From contig NZ_UGIB01000001.1 of NCBI RefSeq assembly GCF_900451005.1, positions 2,019,010 to 2,083,009 of the forward strand: 64,000 nt of DNA, written 5' to 3'. The position numbers were made by a program, and so were the translations under genes. Origin of the DNA: Helicobacter fennelliae. Lineage in GTDB: Bacteria; Campylobacterota; Campylobacteria; Campylobacterales; Helicobacteraceae. Positions 26,286-35,999 of this stretch are shown here, piece after piece (within the stretch, counting starts at the first letter, position 1; each line of letters begins with the position of its first letter). The notes beneath the pieces were generated by a model. It made no database searches. It was not told the origin of the DNA and worked only from the letters and a program-made list of their open reading frames with translations.

Positions 26286-27191
26286 TTATTTTGTGGATTT
26301 ATCGATATGATAGCCTAGAGTTTTAAGCGTTTTTATATCATTGAGCCAGTCTTTATTGACAACGACATCGATTTTTAAAAACACTCTCTCTTGCAATAGC
26401 TCCTCGATTTTTTGCCTTGCTTGCATACTAATGCGTTTGATTGTCTGCCCATTTTTGCCGATAGTGATGATTTTTTGTGAATGTTTGCGGACATAGAGTT
26501 TGGCAAAGATTTCATTTATATTTTGCTTGTGTATAAAGCTACTTATCAGCACATCACTTTCATAAGGAATCTCATCGCTAAGATTTTCAAACACACTTTG
26601 GCGGATCATCTCTTTTGTGATTTCTCGCATGGTGTGTGTCGTGAGATCATCTTCATCAAATAACGCATTTGAATGCGGTAGATTCTCACTCACAGAATCC
26701 AAAAGCTGTGTAATGTTGAGATTTTTTTTGGTGCTAAGTGGGATAAGAGCCAAAAAACGCTCTGCGTAAGGTTGATATTTGCTTATTTCTACTGCCAAAT
26801 CTTTATGTGTGATTGTATCGATTTTGCTTAATACCAAAATATGCTTTTTGGGATAGAGATTTAAAAATTCCTCATAATATTTCAAGCTATCACCAACTGC
26901 GCTCAAAAACACGCACACATCGCAATCACTCATTGCTTTTAATGCAGAATCTAGCATAAATTGATTTAAGAGCTTTTCTTTTTTGTGGATTCCGGGCGTA
27001 TCGACAAAAATAATCTGACATTGCTCGTGGTGTTTGTATGTATGTGAGATGATAAAGTTCATCGTTTTTCTTGTGGCATTTGCTTTGTGAGACACAAGTG
27101 CTAGATTCTCGCCTATAATAGTATTCAGAAGTGTGGATTTTCCAGAATTTGGTCTTCCGACAACCGCTACAAACCCAGCCCTACTTATCAT
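26286..27191 (-). CDS. era: GTPase Era
   Basis: 301 residues. The G domain opens with GFVAVVGRPNSGKSTLLNTI, then DTPGIHKKEKLLNQFM and LSKIDTITHKD. The C-terminal KH domain contains QKIITIGKNGQTIKRISMQARQ. Era binds the 3' end of 16S rRNA and checks 30S assembly. In this lineage it often follows hslU, as here, with a 54-nt gap. Confidence 0.96.
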   Translation of the reverse strand: MISRAGFVAVVGRPNSGKSTLLNTIIGENLALVSHKANATRKTMNFIISHTYKHHEQCQIIFVDTPGIHKKEKLLNQFMLDSALKAMSDCDVCVFLSAVGDSLKYYEEFLNLYPKKHILVLSKIDTITHKDLAVEISKYQPYAERFLALIPLSTKKNLNITQLLDSVSENLPHSNALFDEDDLTTHTMREITKEMIRQSVFENLSDEIPYESDVLISSFIHKQNINEIFAKLYVRKHSQKIITIGKNGQTIKRISMQARQKIEELLQERVFLKIDVVVNKDWLNDIKTLKTLGYHIDKSTK

Positions 27192-27245
27192 ACATAATCC
27201 TCACACATAATCCTATAATCCCCAAATGGTGATCTTAACTAAAAT

Positions 27246-28571
27246 CTACAAAATATAGCGCGACAAATCAGTATTGCCTACGAGATTTTCTAGCTTTTGG
27301 CAAATCATTTTTTTGTCAATGGTGATTTTTTGATTGGCATATTGATCTGCATTGAAACTCACATCTTCAAGCACCCTCTCCAAAATCGTATGCAATCGCC
27401 TTGCGCCTATGTCTTCTGTTTTTTGATTTGCCATATACGCAAAATGCGCTAATGTCCTTATCGCTTCATCATCAAATTCTAAATCCACTTGCTCTGTTTT
27501 GAGTAGTTGCTGATATTGGGTGATGAGGCTTGAGCGCGTTTGGGTGAGAATCTTATACATCGCGTCCTCATCAAGCCCATCAAGCTCCACTCGAATCGGA
27601 AACCGCCCTTGAAGCTCAGGGATCAAATCGCTTGGCTTACTTAGATGGAACGCCCCAGCAGCGACAAACAGAATATAATCCGTATTGATTGGTCCATATT
27701 TTGTCGAAACACTACTGCCCTCTATGATTGGCAATAAATCTCTTTGCACGCCCTCTTTGCTTGGATCAGTCCGAGAATCTTTTGTGCTTGTAGCAACTTT
27801 GTCGATTTCATCGATAAAAATCACGCCACTAGATTCTGCTTTTTTGAGTCCTTCGATTTTGATATTTTCCATATCAAGCACAGATTCTGCGGCTTCTTGA
27901 TAAAGCATTTCTTTTGCCTCTTTGACACTGATGTTTTTTTTGATTCTGTCATCTTTATTAAGCACCCTAATGATAGATTCTTGCACCTTTATCATATCAG
28001 GCGAGAGTCCATTATCTAGGGCTTCAAATTTTTTCACCACCTCAATATCAATCCTTAAATCATCAACCTGCCCTTTTTTGACTTTTTCGCGCATTTTGGC
28101 AAAGCTTTGATCGTATTCTTTTTTCTTTTCTTCATTCACGCTTGAAGGCAAAGGCGGAATCAAGCGAGCTGTGATCCTATCAAGGATATAGTCTGCAATC
28201 TGTGTGCTATGTTTTTGTTTGTGCTCAGATTCTACAAGTGCGATACTTGCATTCACCAAATCACGAACCATAGATTCTACATCTCTGCCGACAAATCCGA
28301 CTTCTGTATATTTGCTCGCCTCGACTTTGATAAAAGGCAGTCCCATAATCTTTGCCATTCGTCTTGCTATTTCAGTTTTGCCAACTCCTGTTGAGCCGAT
28401 CATCAAGATATTTTTTGGCGTGATTTCCTCTTGGATTTCTTTTGGAAGTTGCATTCTCCTATATCGATTCCGCAACGCAATTGCAATGGCTTTTTTGGCG
28501 TCATTTTGCCCGATGATATACCCATCTAAATATTCCACGATTTTTTGTGGGGTCATATTTAATCTATCCAT
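27246..28571 (-). CDS. hslU: HslUV protease ATPase subunit
   Basis: 441 residues. MTPQKIVEYLDGYIIGQ, Walker A GSTGVGKTEIARR, EASKYTEVGFVGRDVESM, FIDEIDKVA and sensor GRFPIRVELDGLDE identify the AAA+ unfoldase. It forms hexamers that feed substrates to HslV. The ATG chosen has a perfect AAGGAGG 7-8 nt upstream. A longer frame adds 11 residues but would swallow that site. It is translated after hslV. Confidence 0.96.
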   Translation of the reverse strand: MDRLNMTPQKIVEYLDGYIIGQNDAKKAIAIALRNRYRRMQLPKEIQEEITPKNILMIGSTGVGKTEIARRMAKIMGLPFIKVEASKYTEVGFVGRDVESMVRDLVNASIALVESEHKQKHSTQIADYILDRITARLIPPLPSSVNEEKKKEYDQSFAKMREKVKKGQVDDLRIDIEVVKKFEALDNGLSPDMIKVQESIIRVLNKDDRIKKNISVKEAKEMLYQEAAESVLDMENIKIEGLKKAESSGVIFIDEIDKVATSTKDSRTDPSKEGVQRDLLPIIEGSSVSTKYGPINTDYILFVAAGAFHLSKPSDLIPELQGRFPIRVELDGLDEDAMYKILTQTRSSLITQYQQLLKTEQVDLEFDDEAIRTLAHFAYMANQKTEDIGARRLHTILERVLEDVSFNADQYANQKITIDKKMICQKLENLVGNTDLSRYIL

Positions 28572-28666
28572 TCTAAGCCTCCTTCTTTGCTTTAAATTAC
28601 TCAAACTTCGTGTATTTTCTTAATTATTTTGTATTATTTTAAGTTTTGGCGTGTGTGCATTTAGTC

Positions 28667-29215
28667 TTATGTGCCAACTTCTAGAATCTTGATATTTGTA
28701 TTAGTATAAATGCAAATATTTCCAGCAATTTCTAATGATTTTTGCACTATTTCTTTAGGGTGTAATGTGCTATTTTGATCTAATGCTCTAGCTGCAGCTA
28801 AGGCATAATTTCCACCACTTCCAATGGCTGCTATTTTGCCATCTTCTGGCTCAAGCACATCGCCTGTGCCACTCAAAATAAAAATCTTATCAGTATTAAG
28901 CACAATCATCATTGCTTCAAGTTTGCGCAAATATTTATCACTGCGCCACATTTTTGCAAACTCCAAAACAGAGCGCAATAAATCGCCCTTTTTGCCCTCC
29001 AGAATCCGCTCAAACATATCAAACAAACTGAACGCATCAGCCGTGCTTCCTGCAAATCCGCTTAGAATCTGTCCATTATAAAGCGTGCGGATTTTGGTTG
29101 CATTGGCTTTTATCACGCAATTTCCCAAAGTTACTTGCCCATCTCCGCCGATAATAGCTACCTTTTTCCCGTCAATCTCGCCCTTGTATCCAAGTATCGT
29201 TGTCGCTTCAAACAT
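28667..29215 (-). CDS. hslV: HslUV protease peptidase subunit
   Basis: 182 residues of proteasome-type peptidase. As in H. pylori, the open frame starts [13 protein letters not shown], so the catalytic Thr must be exposed by removing four residues rather than the usual MT start. [27 protein letters not shown] and [14 protein letters not shown] are classic. GGAG lies 9 nt before the ATG, and the gap from rplI is 6 nt. Confidence 0.95.
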   Translation of the reverse strand: MFEATTILGYKGEIDGKKVAIIGGDGQVTLGNCVIKANATKIRTLYNGQILSGFAGSTADAFSLFDMFERILEGKKGDLLRSVLEFAKMWRSDKYLRKLEAMMIVLNTDKIFILSGTGDVLEPEDGKIAAIGSGGNYALAAARALDQNSTLHPKEIVQKSLEIAGNICIYTNTNIKILEVGT

Positions 29216-29221
29216 ATTTTC

Positions 29222-29665
29222 TCACTCCACTACAACGCGGATTTTTAGATTTGCATGAATGCCATTGCCAAGCTTCACTTCGACAGCAAAATCTCCTGCG
29301 CTTTTGATAGGGGTTTTTATATCGATTTCTTTTTTGTCTATGCTTAAGCGATATGTTTTTTCTAGCTCACAGGCTATTTCATCTTTGGTGATTGAGCCAA
29401 AAAGTGTGCCATTATTGCCTTTTTTGTATAAAACAACCTCTATATCTTCCAAACTTTTTGCAAGCTGTTTGCGCTCTGCCATTTCAAGAGCATTGATTTG
29501 GGCGATTTTGGCTTGCTCTGCTTTGTAGCGATTGATGACTTCATGTGTGGCGTGTTTGGCTTTGTTTTTGGCGATCAAAAAATTTTGTCCATAGCCATCT
29601 TTGACCTCGCAAATATCTCCCTTTTTTCCTAGACCTTTTATGTCTTCGAGCAACAATATTTTCAT
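29222..29665 (-). CDS. rplI: 50S ribosomal protein L9
   Basis: 147 residues. MKILLLEDIKGLGKKGDIC and VKDGYGQNFLIAKNKAKHAT are the L9 N-domain. The long helix and C-domain (NNGTLFGSITKDEIA, LGNGIHANLKIRVVVE) follow. It is the first gene of the rplI-hslV-hslU-era unit, leaving a 49-nt divergent gap to the peptidase gene. Confidence 0.96.
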   Translation of the reverse strand: MKILLLEDIKGLGKKGDICEVKDGYGQNFLIAKNKAKHATHEVINRYKAEQAKIAQINALEMAERKQLAKSLEDIEVVLYKKGNNGTLFGSITKDEIACELEKTYRLSIDKKEIDIKTPIKSAGDFAVEVKLGNGIHANLKIRVVVE

Positions 29666-29680
29666 CTATTTTCCTTTTGG

Positions 29681-29686
29681 TATAAT
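29681..29686 (+). promoter_or_regulatory. -10 box for the M48-like peptidase gene
   Basis: TATAAT preceded by TTTTGG, 29 nt before the ATG, in the 49-nt gap between the divergent rplI and peptidase genes. No clear -35 element is seen. Confidence 0.5.
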
Positions 29687-29714
29687 TTGAAAATTTTATC
29701 AAAAAAGAGTAAGT

Positions 29715-30398
29715 ATGAATACAAGTTGGTATGCCAAATCCAAATCACCCACGCAAGCTCATATCTTACATTTTATGGATATATCAATAGAGCTCAAACC
29801 CTCTAAATCCAAACATCTTAGAATCTCAATAACGCCCACATATACCAATCACCACCTCGCACCAAAAATCACCCTCTCACATCACTTCCAAACGCCCTCA
29901 CACAAGCTTATGGATTTTTTGCATTTACATAAGCAATGGATTCTCTCAACCCATCAAAAATTTCTCCACCAAACACAGCACATCAACACAATCTTACAAT
30001 CGCACAAAAATCAAATCCTCCTCTTTGGGCAATGGCAAGAAGCACCCACAAAAAGCGCACTCAAAATAACACTTATGCACTACATCACACATCAAGCGCG
30101 ATTTTTCGCACAGCAAATGCGTCTCACATTTTCAAAACTTGCCATACGAGAATCTACCACTCGCTTTGGAAGCTGCACGCAAGATAGATTGAGCTTTTCT
30201 TTGATGCTTGTTTTTGCGCCAAAAGAATGTATTGATTATGTGATAATCCACGAGCTTGCGCACATTAGGCATAAAAATCACTCTGCTGTGTTTTGGAATG
30301 AAGTTAAAACCTACTGCCATAATTACCGCTACTTGCGCGCTTCTCTCAAAAAAGACGCTCTGCTGTATAGAGGTTTGCTTGAAGGTTTGAAAATATAG
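29715..30398 (+). CDS. YgjP/SprT-like M48-type zinc metallopeptidase
   Basis: 227 residues. The zinc motif HELAH in DYVIIHELAHIRHKNHSAVFW, preceded by STTRFGSCTQDRLSFSLML, is the YgjP/UPF0016-M48 pattern in which HExxH and a downstream His or Glu bind zinc. The role in Helicobacter is unknown. The N-terminal half is His- and Lys-rich with no signal peptide, so it should be cytosolic. Transcribed away from rplI under its own TATAAT. Confidence 0.75.
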   Translation: MNTSWYAKSKSPTQAHILHFMDISIELKPSKSKHLRISITPTYTNHHLAPKITLSHHFQTPSHKLMDFLHLHKQWILSTHQKFLHQTQHINTILQSHKNQILLFGQWQEAPTKSALKITLMHYITHQARFFAQQMRLTFSKLAIRESTTRFGSCTQDRLSFSLMLVFAPKECIDYVIIHELAHIRHKNHSAVFWNEVKTYCHNYRYLRASLKKDALLYRGLLEGLKI

Positions 30399-30414
30399 AT
30401 TCTGCTTTGCATGG

Positions 30415-30655
30415 AATCTAAAAGTAGATTCTTATGGATTGCCACGCAAAATTTGAAAATTTTGCTCGCAATGACGGCGGGTTTGTCATTGCGAGGCGCA
30501 AAGCTGAAGCAATCTAGTCAAAAATGGATAAAAGAAAATGCGATGTCTTATGTGATTGTGTATTGACTGGATTCTTCGCTATCGCTTAAGACATGACAAC
30601 AAAAACGACAAATTCTAGTAGATTCTATGCAATCATCTGCCTTAGTAGCAGAATC
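30415..30655. repeat. Dispersed repeat block between peptidase and flotillin remnant
   Basis: The spacer carries GATTGCCACGCAAAATTTG, GCTCGCAATGACGG, then the inverted GTCATTGCGAGGCGCAAAGC and GCAATCTAGTCAAAAATGG. These segments recur in the spacers near 7045-7125, 36025-36115 and 40858-40902. ATTCTTCGCTATCGCTTAAGACATGAC also recurs near 7170-7200. The inner TCATTGCGAG units are in inverted orientation and could form a hairpin. No gene is seen. Confidence 0.6.
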
Positions 30656-30662
30656 TATTACC

Positions 30663-32063
30663 TTATTTATTTTCTTTTTTGGCTGTAAATTTATCAAGCA
30701 AGCTTTTGCCTACTTCGCTTTGTGCTAAGCCTTCAAGCATCGCGCCTAGCTGTGTGCCACCTTTTGCAGAGAAAAACTCGCTCACACTATTTAAACCATC
30801 ATTCACATTGCCATTATTAGCATTAGCGATGATTTTGATATCGGCTTTATCAAGCGCTTTTGCCTGCTCAATACCTATGGCTTGAGAGGCTTCGATTTGG
30901 CGGATTGAGATGAGGTAGCTTTGGTAGCCTTGATTTTCGCCTATTTCTTGCGCAAGTGAAATCTGGGCTTCAATAGGCGCCATTTGCATGAGCTTTTCGC
31001 TTTACGCTCTTGCGGCACCTTCTAGCTCGATACCTTTACTTTCTTTACTTTTCATCTCTAGCAATGCTTCTGCCTCGCGCTTTTTAGATTCTAGCAATGC
31101 TTCAGCTTTCAAAATGTCTTTTTGTTTGTCTCCTTCAGCATTTATGATAGCAGTTTGTTTGACTTCTTCAGCTTTTACGACATTGACATCTTTGGTGATT
31201 TCTGCGCGCTTGACATCAGCGACTTTGATGACTTCCATTTCTTTTTCTTTGGTGACTTTTTCTTGCTCTTTGACAAGCTGTGCGGCTTTTTGCGCGGAGA
31301 TATCGACTTCTCTTTGAGATTCTACTGTCTTTAGTCCCACGACTTGTTTTGCGATTTGCTCTTGGATCTGCGTGGCTTGCTCGGCGTTGATTTCAGCGAT
31401 TTCAGCATTTTTGATATTTTCTGCCACTTCGACACGACTTTGCATTTCAATGAGAGATTTTTTCTTTTCCATGATATTGCGGATTACATTAGAATCTTGA
31501 CTATCCCTTATATCCATCAGCTCCAAATTTTTTACCGTTTCAACGCCCCAGCTTGCGAGCTGTTCGCGCACTTCTTTGGTAAAGCTATCGCCAAAAGTGC
31601 TTCTTGAGTGCATAATATCTTCAATCTCATGGGAAGAAAGTATCGTCCTAACCGAACCTTGAATAATCGCGCGCAACTGCTCGATAAGCTCACTAAAGCT
31701 ACTCACTCTTTGCGCTGCGACATTAGAATCTTTAATGCGGAAAAAAGCCGTAATATCCACGATAAAAGGCACCCTGCCTTTATCATAGGCTTCATAGCCA
31801 TTGAGATTTATATCAAAAACGCTCACAGGTAAGACTATCTTTGTTACACCTATGATAGGAAGTCAAGAGGGCCACTCATAGTAAGTATTGCCATTTCCGG
31901 TGTCTTTGCCAAAAGAGGTGGTGTTTTTGGCAGATTGGATAATATGCACCTCATTTGTAGCCACTACACGCCTAAAAAGCATAGCCGTAATAATAACAAC
32001 CAGCACAACCAAAACAATCACTGCGACAAAAATAAGAGCTATCATAATAACATCCTTTATCAA
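30663..32063 (-). pseudogene. Flotillin/SPFH-domain gene interrupted by two in-frame stops
   Basis: Three consecutive open stretches lie in the same frame and join into one protein of about 466 residues. N-terminus: one membrane segment (VIMIALIFVAVIVLVVLVVI) then the start of an SPFH domain. After TGA at 31863-31865 (reading WPS-stop-LPIIGVTKIVLP) come the SPFH core and a long Glu/Ala/Lys coiled coil typical of flotillin or YqiK. After TAA at 31002-31004 (GAARA-stop-SEKLMQMAPIEA) come the last 110 residues. TGG to TGA and GAA to TAA single-base changes would explain both. Flotillins organise membrane microdomains. Unless read through, only fragments would be made. The third part has an internal ATG but no clear ribosome site. 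Confidence 0.8.
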
Positions 32064-32400
32064 AAATCAAGTAGAATCCACCAAACAAAATCCACGCTAA
32101 ACCCCTATGATGTGGGATTTGCTATATAGAATCTCATTTAAAAATCCTAAGATTTAAAGAAACAAAAGTATAATGCAAAAATCTATAAAAAAACTTAAAA
32201 ATGCCAAAATGCTTCACTCAACCTTTCATCACAAATCATCGCAAACATTACAAAATAAATCACATGCCAAATACCATAGAAACACTTTGCGTTTAATGTA
32301 TGGATTTAGATTCTATGAGCTTAGATTCTGCAAGCTTAAAATCTATAAATTTAGATTATGTGATTAGATTCTAGTTTGAGCTTATAAGTTAAATTTGCAC
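32064..32400. other. Gene-poor spacer, 337 nt
   Basis: An AT-rich stretch between the flotillin remnant and the epimerase gene. It includes several AGATTCT/AGAATCT copies near its right end (32309-32375), some in close succession (TTAGATTCTATGAGCTTAGA). A 64-codon open frame on the plus strand has no family resemblance and no good ribosome site, so I do not call it. Confidence 0.4.
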
Positions 32401-33477
32401 TTAGCATTTGTAATATTCTCTATACCAGCGCACAAAATGAGCAATGCCCGTGCTTATCGATGTGCTAGGCTGATAAAAAAGATCATTCTGCAAATCACTC
32501 ACATCAGCAAATGTCGCGAGCACATCACCTTCTTGCAATGGCAAAAAGTTTTTCTTGGCTTTTTTACCGATATTGTTTTCAATCTCTGCAATAAAATCCA
32601 TAAGCTTCACAGGCGCGCTATTGCCGATATTGTAGATTTTATAAGGTGCGCTAGAGCTACTAGAATCTGCTTTGTGTGTATCCCATTTAGGATTTGGCTT
32701 TGGGACATTATCTATCACGCGCACAACGCCCTCCACAATATCATCTATATAAGTAAAATCCCGTGCCATATTGCCTTCATTAAATACATCAATACTTTTG
32801 TTTTCCAATATATTTTTGGTAAATTGAAATAACGCCATATCAGGTCGCCCCCAAGGTCCATAAACGGTAAAAAATCGCAAACCAGTTGTAGGAAGATGAA
32901 ACAAATGCGAATAAGTGTGTGCCATAAGTTCATTACTCTTTTTGCTAGTAGCATAAAGGCTTATGGGGTGATCTGCGCTTTTGTGCGTGCTAAATGGCAT
33001 ATCTTGATTGAGCCCATACACAGATGAGCTTGAAGCATACACGAGATGTTTGACATTATTGTGGCGACAAGATTCTAAGATATTCAAAAAGCCAATAATA
33101 TTGCTATCAATATAAGCGCGAGGAGATTTAAGAGAATAGCGCACACCAGCTTGTGCTGCGAGATTGCAAACTACATCAAATTCTTGTGTCTTAAACAAAT
33201 ATGCTAGATTCTGCGTGTCTTCAAGTTGAAGCTTGATAAATTTATAATTAGGATATATATTGCTTTGTAAAAGTTTATTATAGCTAATAGATTCTTGTAT
33301 TTGCCCCCCCCCCCGACAATTTAGCCCACTTAGCTTATGCAATCTAGCATATTTTAAACGTACATCATAATAATCATTTATACTATCAAGTCCTATAACC
33401 TCATCACCTCGATGTGCCAAATACCGCGCAACAAAAGAACCAATAAATCCAGCTGCTCCTGTAACTAAGATTTTCAC
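32401..33477 (-). CDS. NAD-dependent sugar epimerase, UDP-glucuronate 4-epimerase type
   Basis: About 358 residues of extended SDR fold. [23 protein letters not shown] binds [23 protein letters not shown] follows, the catalytic Tyr/Lys motif appears as YATSKKSNE, and [20 protein letters not shown] is typical of CapI/LspL-like UDP-glucuronate 4-epimerases, making UDP-galacturonate for surface polysaccharide. A GTG start with AAGGA upstream fits MKILVTG. An upstream TTG is less likely. A G11 tract lies in frame near residue 58 (CRGGGQIQ) in a loop region, so the gene is ON in this sequence and slippage would frameshift it. Confidence 0.85.
   Translation of the reverse strand: MKILVTGAAGFIGSFVARYLAHRGDEVIGLDSINDYYDVRLKYARLHKLSGLNCRGGGQIQESISYNKLLQSNIYPNYKFIKLQLEDTQNLAYLFKTQEFDVVCNLAAQAGVRYSLKSPRAYIDSNIIGFLNILESCRHNNVKHLVYASSSSVYGLNQDMPFSTHKSADHPISLYATSKKSNELMAHTYSHLFHLPTTGLRFFTVYGPWGRPDMALFQFTKNILENKSIDVFNEGNMARDFTYIDDIVEGVVRVIDNVPKPNPKWDTHKADSSSSSAPYKIYNIGNSAPVKLMDFIAEIENNIGKKAKKNFLPLQEGDVLATFADVSDLQNDLFYQPSTSISTGIAHFVRWYREYYKC
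33304..33314 (-). repeat. C11 (G11 on the coding strand) tract inside the epimerase gene
   Basis: Eleven C on the plus strand read as CGG GGG GGG GGG on the coding strand, early in the gene. A change by one base would terminate or scramble the protein. This is a typical translational phase-variation tract. Confidence 0.9.
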
Positions 33478-33663
33478 CAGCAATCCTTATCAAAATTTAA
33501 GCATACACTTGCACTAAAATTAGGCAAAAGTATAATGCAAAAACTCTATAATCCAACTTAAAACCAAATTTAACCATTATTCTAATTTCCATAGATTCTA
33601 AATCCTAGCTTTTAAGCGATTCTGCGGGGGCTTGTTTTTCGCTTCGTCAATGAACCATGAGTT

Positions 33664-34161
33664 TTATTTCTTTGAAGTTCTATTTCCTTGCTTTAAAACA
33701 TAGACATAATTACCATCATCTTTGAGACTATAACTCTCATCAAGGCTATAAAACACGCCATCTCGTATTTTCCATTGTTGCTTAGCATCATTAATCACAC
33801 AAGGACTCAAATACACATAATCCTTATCGCCTTTATAAATTGCAATTGAATTTGGTGCGGTGATACACACCCACATATTGTTGATGTAATACGCCAAACG
33901 ATTTAAAATATCATATCTCGCACTCTTTGCCTCACTCAAAGAGCAATTCAAAAGCCCGATATACGAGCCATATGGCGTGCCTACTGAAAACTGCGGAATG
34001 TAGCACACTTTTTTATTACCCCCGATATGCACAGCAATCGGACTATCTTTTGGCATATCTGGCGGAATCTGTGGTCAAGCTTCATCTAGCGATGTGAAAT
34101 TTTCACTAGCCATACAAAAATGCAGCAATACAATACACACTACAAGACAAAATTTATACAT
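33664..34161 (-). pseudogene. Secreted lectin-like protein gene with an in-frame TGA
   Basis: The ATG at 34161 follows AAAGGAG and starts a signal peptide (MYKFCLVVCIVLLHFCMA), then SENFTSLDEA, a TGA at 34075-34077, and continues in the same frame with PQIPPDMPKDSPIAVHIGG to a stop at 33664. Restoring the TGA to TGG (Trp) or CGA (Arg) gives a 165-residue secreted protein. The body (KVCYIPQFSVGTPYGSYIGL, MWVCITAPNSI, YVYLSPCVINDAKQQWKIRDG, FYSLDESYSLKDDGNYVYVL) has the QQW/K-x-DG repeats of ricin-type beta-trefoil sugar-binding domains. That assignment is tentative. Alternatively translation starts at the internal ATG (34056), losing the signal. Confidence 0.6.
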
Positions 34162-34592
34162 TTTTACTCCTTTGATTGATTAGAAAGCTTTTAGATTCTA
34201 TGCACTCTTAAGTAAGATCCCATAGAACCAACATCAATCCGAGTTGCCATAAACCAAAATCACTGCACTCTTTTGGCTTATCAGTCAAAACATACTCTTA
34301 AATGTATAAACAGAATCTAACGCATAATGATTTTTGCAAAAATTAAATATATATTGCGACTGGCGCAAAAATATGAATATGTATTTTTAGGTATTTATAG
34401 ATATTGCAGTAAGCTTAAAGCACAAAAACAAGGCAGAATCTACATAAAAACAACCCAAAAACACGTACAATAAAGCAAAGAAAAAATGTGTAATTTTGAA
34501 TAGCTTGGCTTTAATTTGTGCTTTTTTATAGCTCTCATTATGCTCCCCTTTTTCACTCCATATATTTATCTTATTTTCATCTCACTTCTATC
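34162..34592. other. Gene-free spacer, 431 nt
   Basis: AT-rich sequence between the secreted-protein remnant and the racemase gene. I see AGATTCT/AGAATCT copies and no convincing coding frame, tRNA or strong hairpin. Confidence 0.4.
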
Positions 34593-35276
34593 TCACCTCC
34601 CCAAAGCAAACTCAACTGCTTCTTTGGCGTGGATTGCACCTGTATCAAAAAATCGCAACCCCTCTTCCACATTATCAAACAATAATGGCAACTCCGTGCA
34701 AGCTAGTGCAACATTGTTGCATTTTTGTTTTTTGATGATCCGAAGAAGCATTTGCCTTGAGCTTTCTTGGATTTGACCCACGCAAAGTTCTTTAAAAATA
34801 ATCGCATTAATGTATTCTATATCCTCATTGCTTGGCACTTGCACTTTTATGTGGTATTCATTCAAAATTGCTTTATAAAAATCATCTTTCATCGTATATC
34901 GTGTGCCAAGCAAAAGCACTTCATCAACCTGCTCTTTTTGCAACGCACAAGCAAGGCTTTTGGCGATATGGATAAATGGAATGCTAATTTCCTTATCGAT
35001 AAGCGGAATGATTTTGTGCATGGTATTTGTAGCAATCACAATACATTGCGCCCCGCCTCGCTCCAAATCTTTGGCTTTTGTCATCAAAACATCAGCGGAT
35101 TTTTTCCATTGATTTTTGCTTTGGTATTCTGCGATTTCGGCAAAATCAAGGCTTGAGAGCAGAATCTGTGCTGAATGCAAGCCACCAAGCCTCACGCGGA
35201 TTTCTTCATTGATGAGTTTATAATACAATGTGGTGCTTTCCCAGCTCATACCACCTAAGATTCCAATAATTTTCAT
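34593..35276 (-). CDS. Aspartate/glutamate racemase family protein
   Basis: 227 residues. IGILGGMSWESTTLYYKLIN is the characteristic N-terminus of the aspartate racemase (YgeA-like) branch. The two catalytic Cys positions differ: CIVIATNTMHK has Thr where active enzymes carry the first Cys, while the second is present in ALACTELPLL. A family with one Cys replaced by Thr is known (YgeA/RacX-like, with broad or altered activity). It could supply D-aspartate, but activity is uncertain. AAGGAGG-like GGAGG precedes the ATG. Confidence 0.8.
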   Translation of the reverse strand: MKIIGILGGMSWESTTLYYKLINEEIRVRLGGLHSAQILLSSLDFAEIAEYQSKNQWKKSADVLMTKAKDLERGGAQCIVIATNTMHKIIPLIDKEISIPFIHIAKSLACALQKEQVDEVLLLGTRYTMKDDFYKAILNEYHIKVQVPSNEDIEYINAIIFKELCVGQIQESSRQMLLRIIKKQKCNNVALACTELPLLFDNVEEGLRFFDTGAIHAKEAVEFALGR

Positions 35277-35684
35277 ATTTCCTCCTTGTGTTGTGATAGA
35301 TATTTATCCTAAACCATAAAATTAAACTATTATTCACAAAATCTTCATAAATTAACCTATATACTTTCTCAATCAAAAAGTAAAAATAGCAAAAAACATA
35401 AGCACAGAACAAAAAACAAAACAAGACAAAGCACAGAGGTAATGAAAAATCAAGCAAAATATAATAAGGCGATAAAGAATAAAGAAAAAGGATAGTGCCA
35501 AAAGACAAATGCAAATTAAAAAGCTGAAAAGTTGCAAGTGCAGGCAAAGTGCGGTATTTTTTCTCAATTTAATTAAGAGGCTTAAGTGTATGAAGCCTCT
35601 TTAATGTATAGCAAATTATTTTGCAACTTATGACGCTAGATTTGAAATGATTTTATAGATATTCTGATGATTTTTAACGCTTGA
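35277..35684. other. Gene-free spacer, 408 nt
   Basis: An A-rich plus strand. The long minus-strand open frame here (through 35547) is very hydrophobic because of the base bias and has no ribosome site. It shows a Phe/Leu/Cys composition without any family pattern, so it is not called. Confidence 0.4.
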
Positions 35685-35999
35685 CTACTCTTTGACAAGT
35701 CGAAAGCCCACATTTGCGTAAGTCTTGCTTGCTTCTCTGCCCTCTTCTCTATTTTCTGTCCTACATTCTGTGCGCTTAGAATCCCACGCTCCACCTTTTA
35801 CTGCTTTATAATCGCCTACATTTCCTCTTACTTGTCTTGATGTAGAAGTCCATTCCCACACATTACCCAACACATTGATCGCACCAGAGGTTGAAAGCAC
35901 ATTATCACGAGCATTTACAGGCTCCACTCCCTTGCCCTCACCAGCATTAAAATCTGCGTCCTTTGGCATATGCCCTGCGGCTTGCTCCCAGCACTCCTT
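35685..35999 (-). pseudogene. Formylglycine-generating-enzyme (SUMF1) family C-terminal fragment
   Basis: Only about 105 C-terminal residues remain. VFKECWEQAAGHMPKDADFN, PVNARDNVLSTSGAINVLGN, VWEWTSTS, YKAVKGGAWDSKRTECR and ANVGFRLVKE are the conserved end of the FGE-sulfatase/SUMF1 domain (WEW and GGSW-like motifs). The frame stays open upstream of the first ATG into VFKECWE, and then at about 35997 the DNA becomes the dispersed repeat AAGACATGAC... shared with other spacers. The N-terminal two thirds are gone. A normal start and ribosome site are missing. Confidence 0.75.

Noticed and set aside
31000..34100. TGA read as tryptophan (alternative genetic code)
   Set aside because: Two nearby TGA codons sit where Trp would fit, but TGA ends intact genes here (htpG, obg), and a TAA also interrupts the flotillin gene. 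Point mutation or sequence error is simpler.
35218..35547. 109-codon minus-strand open frame rich in Phe, Leu and Cys
   Set aside because: It arises from an A-rich plus strand, overlaps the racemase gene start, has no ribosome site and no family pattern.
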